DNA of 64,000 nt. Origin: Tillus elongatus. Lineage: Eukaryota > Arthropoda > Insecta > Coleoptera > Cleridae. Positions 61,106 through 64,000 of this stretch are shown here, piece by piece. The stretch spans positions 165,008,118 to 165,072,117 of the forward strand of contig OZ023265.1 in NCBI GenBank assembly GCA_964006375.1, read 5' to 3'. The notes beneath the pieces are model-generated. The model was not told the DNA's origin and made no database searches. It saw only the letters and a program-made list of their open reading frames with translations. The position numbers and the translations under genes are program-made. Each line of letters begins with the position of its first letter. Position 1 is the first letter of the stretch.

Positions 61106-62200
61106 AAATCCTTTACTATCACGTAAAGGAAAATTCCACTATCACCTACCATATTGCAAGTATACCACACCAGCCAACTATTAAAGAGCTGACCAGCTCT
61201 AGAACTTGCCCTTTCTGCAAAGGCACCGCTTCTATAGTCTGGGTGCTGTTAAGGTGTTGTAGACTTGAAAGAGATTAGATCTCGTCACTGGCAAATTTTT
61301 TCTACGAATTTTTCCTACGAACACGCTGAAACTGCAGTTTAAAAAATATTCGAAACACAAATATTTCGTTAGTGGATGAAGCTCGTAAAATTCGCTCACT
61401 CACGGAACTCGACTGCTGTGTTGTTCCTTTATTCCAGGTTCCTGCTTCACTGTAAATATTGTTCCTGTGTAACAAGCTAACTTAAGTAATTGGATGCATT
61501 TTAATTAGTTCAAATAATTAGACAACTCCACGTTTCTCTCTCTTGGAGAAGATGAAAGAATATCGCCCCCACATCCATGTCATAATTGTACGGCCGCAAA
61601 TACACTCTCAAACATTGCTTTATTTTACACGCTTGTTTTAATGAATCTACATACTTGCTGCTGTCACCCTCTCTCTCTCACTCTTTGAGTTTTATATACC
61701 CCTTTTACCATGCTCTCTCTTCCTCTAACTAATTGTTTGTCTTTGTCTTTACCCTCAACAAAGGGAGCCTGTTCCACTTTTCCAACGACTTTAATTATAT
61801 GAATAGTATCTTTGGTATTATCAACCATACAAATCTGACATTGAAAATGTGGTTATTAGCAAAACTTTGTTTAATATTCCAATTATTTTAGAAAACTGGC
61901 TTTCAATGGCATAGATTAATAGCAGCACTATGTCATTGCGTCCCTTATGGAATTGAACTGTGGTCCATTTATTTTGATTCCTGTTGTCTTTTTTCCCAAA
62001 CCACAAAAAATTATATACAGAGTGAATCTGACCACCCGTACCAGTCGTTTATAAGCCTACTGGATGCTCCAAAGAAAAAATAAGATATGACTGTATACGC
62101 AAATCGGGTACGCTTTATCAAGTCCGAGTCAACTTCCGAAACAAACCGGAAATGGGTCATTCTGATCCAAATATTGGATTTTTAAATGAAACATTGTATT
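61106..62200. other. Unique stretch, possibly LINE 5' region then spacer
   Basis: 61106-61280 is moderately GC-rich and may be the 5' untranslated part of LINE E. A (CT)-rich spot occurs at 61669-61682. TATACAGAGTGAATCTGACC near 62015 looks like a mariner-type end without a partner. No gene. Confidence 0.4.
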
Positions 62201-62204
62201 TTAG

Positions 62205-62248
62205 CGAATTTTTCGTAAAACGAAAGATTCACTAATGAGGAGATCTGT

Positions 62249-62342
<94 letters not shown>

Positions 62343-63110
62343 TACCGATAACTCAAAAAATAGTAGGCCGATTTTGATCAAAATTGGTACGTACCTTCGT
62401 TTTGTAAGTGGCTTGGATAAGTTCGTTATCCAGGAAAATCCGACCAGTTTTTCAGAGAAAATTTTGAGTTTTATTTCGGAAAATCTTTGTATCTCCGAAA
62501 ATAACAGAGATATGACAAACAAATTTAGCAAATACGTTTCTACTATCAAACTTGCCTTACTTGCCGAAATTCAGATCTCGAAGTTAAAAGAAAAAGTAAC
62601 AGGCATTAAAAAATATTTTTGGGTGCCACTAGTGATCAGACGAAAGCACAAGAACAAAATATTTTGTGTGATTAACAAAACCAATTGAATATTACAATTA
62701 ACGGTTAAGTTTTCTTGACGCAAGAAGGTTAAGAAATAGCAGAAACCATATTTTAAATTTTTTATAATTTTTCTTCTTAAAACGTCAAAGTCGCGATTCG
62801 AAACGTCAAAATTTGTATTTTCTAGACAACGAATCTGAAACAAAAATCGATTATGTAGAAGAAATGTCATAATAAGTGTGTTTTACAAAGCCTTAAGTTT
62901 CAGCTTCAACCGTCATTGTGCTTCATTTTGCTAAAATAATTTAGGAAAATCCATTTCATAAAGACCCACTTTTTGATGCTTTGGCAGTAGTTTCAGCTAT
63001 AAAGTTTGTGGTTTATTAGTCTATATTTTAGCAAATTTTTGTAGAAAAAACCCCTTATGTTATTGCATTTTTGTATTTCCCATCGAATTATAATCCATGT
63101 TTGTAAGGAA
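62205..63110 (+). repeat. Family M copy with (TA)n at 62253-62340
   Basis: P end (AGCGAATTTTTCGT ... GATTCACTAATGAGGAG), short P segment, (TA)n, core (CCGATTTTGATCAAAATTGG, GGATAAGTTCGTTATCCAGG), body (AAAGTCGCGATTCGAAACG, CTTAAGTTTCAGCTTCAACC) and the GTTATTGCATTTTTGTATTT segment before TTTGTAAGGAAAAAAT. Confidence 0.8.
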
Positions 63111-63411
63111 AAAATGGTATCTTTAATCGTTTTTGAGATATTTCAATCGTTTTGGAACTTTTCACGTTTTTGGCACATATTACAAACACATATCACATAT
63201 TGTGATACGGCGTTTTTCCCAATATAGATAGCGGGCTCCCATGGGAATGACGCATTTAGAGAGCTTTTTGTTTGTATTACTCGTCGAAAAAATCGAGCTG
63301 CCGTATACAGGTACTCTCCAAAAGTGGCTGAATTTGAAAAGTTTTTGCAGAAATGTTTTAGCGTTTCCGTAAAAATCATTTTTTGTAGGATTTGTGTGAT
63401 ATGTTGGTAAT
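63111..63411. other. Unique spacer, no gene recognised
   Basis: Nothing matched; open minus frame of 111 codons (63143-63478) overlaps the LINE end and is not convincing. Confidence 0.45.
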
Positions 63412-63525
63412 TCCTTCTCCTCCGAACCTTCAAGTCCAGATTTAACAAGTTGCCTCTTTCCTCCTTGTCGATACGCACGGTATGATAGTATTTAGGCTGT
63501 AAACCCTCGTGGTGTGTTGTTTAAA
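63412..63525 (+). mobile_element. LINE 3'-end fragment
   Basis: About 110 bp matching the last part of the LINE (CCTTCTCCTCCGAACC ... CTCGTGGTGTGTTGTTTAAA) with an A/T-rich tail; a very short 5'-truncated insertion. Confidence 0.88.
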
Positions 63526-63659
63526 TATTTAAAAAAATTAAAATTTATAATAAATGTTTATTATGTAAGTAATTGAACAAAAAAAGGTGTCGAATTTTTG
63601 TGAAAAATATAATTTAGTGTAACATTACTTATAGCAATTTTTGTAAAAAAAATGCTGAA

Positions 63660-63955
63660 TTTTCAAATTTGGTCCTAAAGCTGTTTGTGAATAATTATGT
63701 CTTGGTAGGTGTGATAGTAGCTTGGAGAGGTTCGTTGGCCAGGAAAATCAGACCAGTTTTTTTCTGGAACCGTTTAAGTTTATTTTCGAAAGATGTTTGT
63801 ACTTTTTTAAACAACAAAGCTATTTTAATGAAATATGATACGTTGTTACTACTATATAGGTTATACTGCCAACCAAATATCCTTCTTTTAAAAGCAAGAA
63901 ATATTTGCAATTAAAAACATTTTTACGAAAATTACGCACTTGTTGCGTCCAAACC
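63660..63955 (-). repeat. T module, left end diverged
   Basis: Right end (reverse) TTTGGACGCAACAAGTGCG; interior CTACTATATAGGTTATACTG as in other T modules. The left inverted end is not recognisable. Confidence 0.65.
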
Positions 63956-64000
63956 TTTAGTGAATTTTTATTTTAAAAAACCATTAATCTTTAAAATAAA
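63956..64000 (+). repeat. Family M P end cut by the window edge
   Basis: TTTAGTGAATTTTTATTTTA then AAAAAACCATTAATC directly after the T-end hairpin, so another plus copy probably starts here. Confidence 0.55.

Overview
This window looks like a repeat-packed, intergenic or intronic piece of an animal genome, most likely an insect. It is very AT-rich and contains no ribosomal RNA, no operon and no confidently recognisable host gene. What can be recognised is a dense graveyard of eukaryotic transposable elements: mariner-like DNA transposons with a DUF4817-type N-terminus, a Jockey/CR1-group LINE, Penelope-like (PLE) fragments with GIY-YIG endonuclease, a tRNA-derived SINE, solo LTRs, foldback elements and MITE-like elements. 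I cannot name the species.

The background is a modular interspersed family (called family M here) present in about 15 places. Its + orientation is: a short terminal hairpin (P end), a long (TA)n or (CA)n(TA)n microsatellite, a conserved core, a body, and a roughly 300-bp module with inverted ends (T module, TCTGGACGCAGYAAGTGCG). Almost every (TA)n tract in the window sits inside this family. The most complete copies are 44304-45437 and 54145-55686.

Layout. 1-1832: two family M copies. 2129-5149: dead mariner-like element E1 with ~500-bp inverted ends and a family M insertion. 5.4 kb: hammerhead-like motif. 6.1-11.8 kb: more family M, a diverged duplication with a 76-bp palindrome. 13131-16221: a ~460-bp foldback element split by a 2.6-kb LINE. 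16645-16996: SINE with a perfect 14-bp target duplication. 17.3-19.3 kb: T modules, a three-unit 281-bp tandem array and family M. 19504-21761: mariner-like transposase pseudogene E3 split by a 1357-bp solo LTR. 22-23.4 kb: two more GC-rich stretches with weak exon potential. 24406-25223: TIR element. 25.8-28.8 kb: mariner-like element E2 inside a larger palindrome that includes LINE sequence. 28.65-30.0 kb: LINE. 31.4-31.7 kb: inverted PLE ends with hammerhead-like motifs. 32.7-34.5 kb: LINE. 35-40 kb: family M and two PLE fragments. 41160-43885: mariner-like element E4, the best preserved, with a probable 54-nt intron. 44.3-50.6 kb: family M and a GACAGACC-type tandem family (family D). 51.7-53.1 kb: LINE. 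54.1-55.7 kb: family M. 57.4-58.3 kb: LTR-like unit with heat-shock-element promoter architecture. 58.7-61.1 kb: LINE. 62.2-64 kb: family M.

None of the long open frames made of IY, YI, TH or TDR repeats is a gene. All transposon genes seen carry stops, frameshifts, deletions or insertions, so the window is not expected to encode an active element, although E4 is close to intact.
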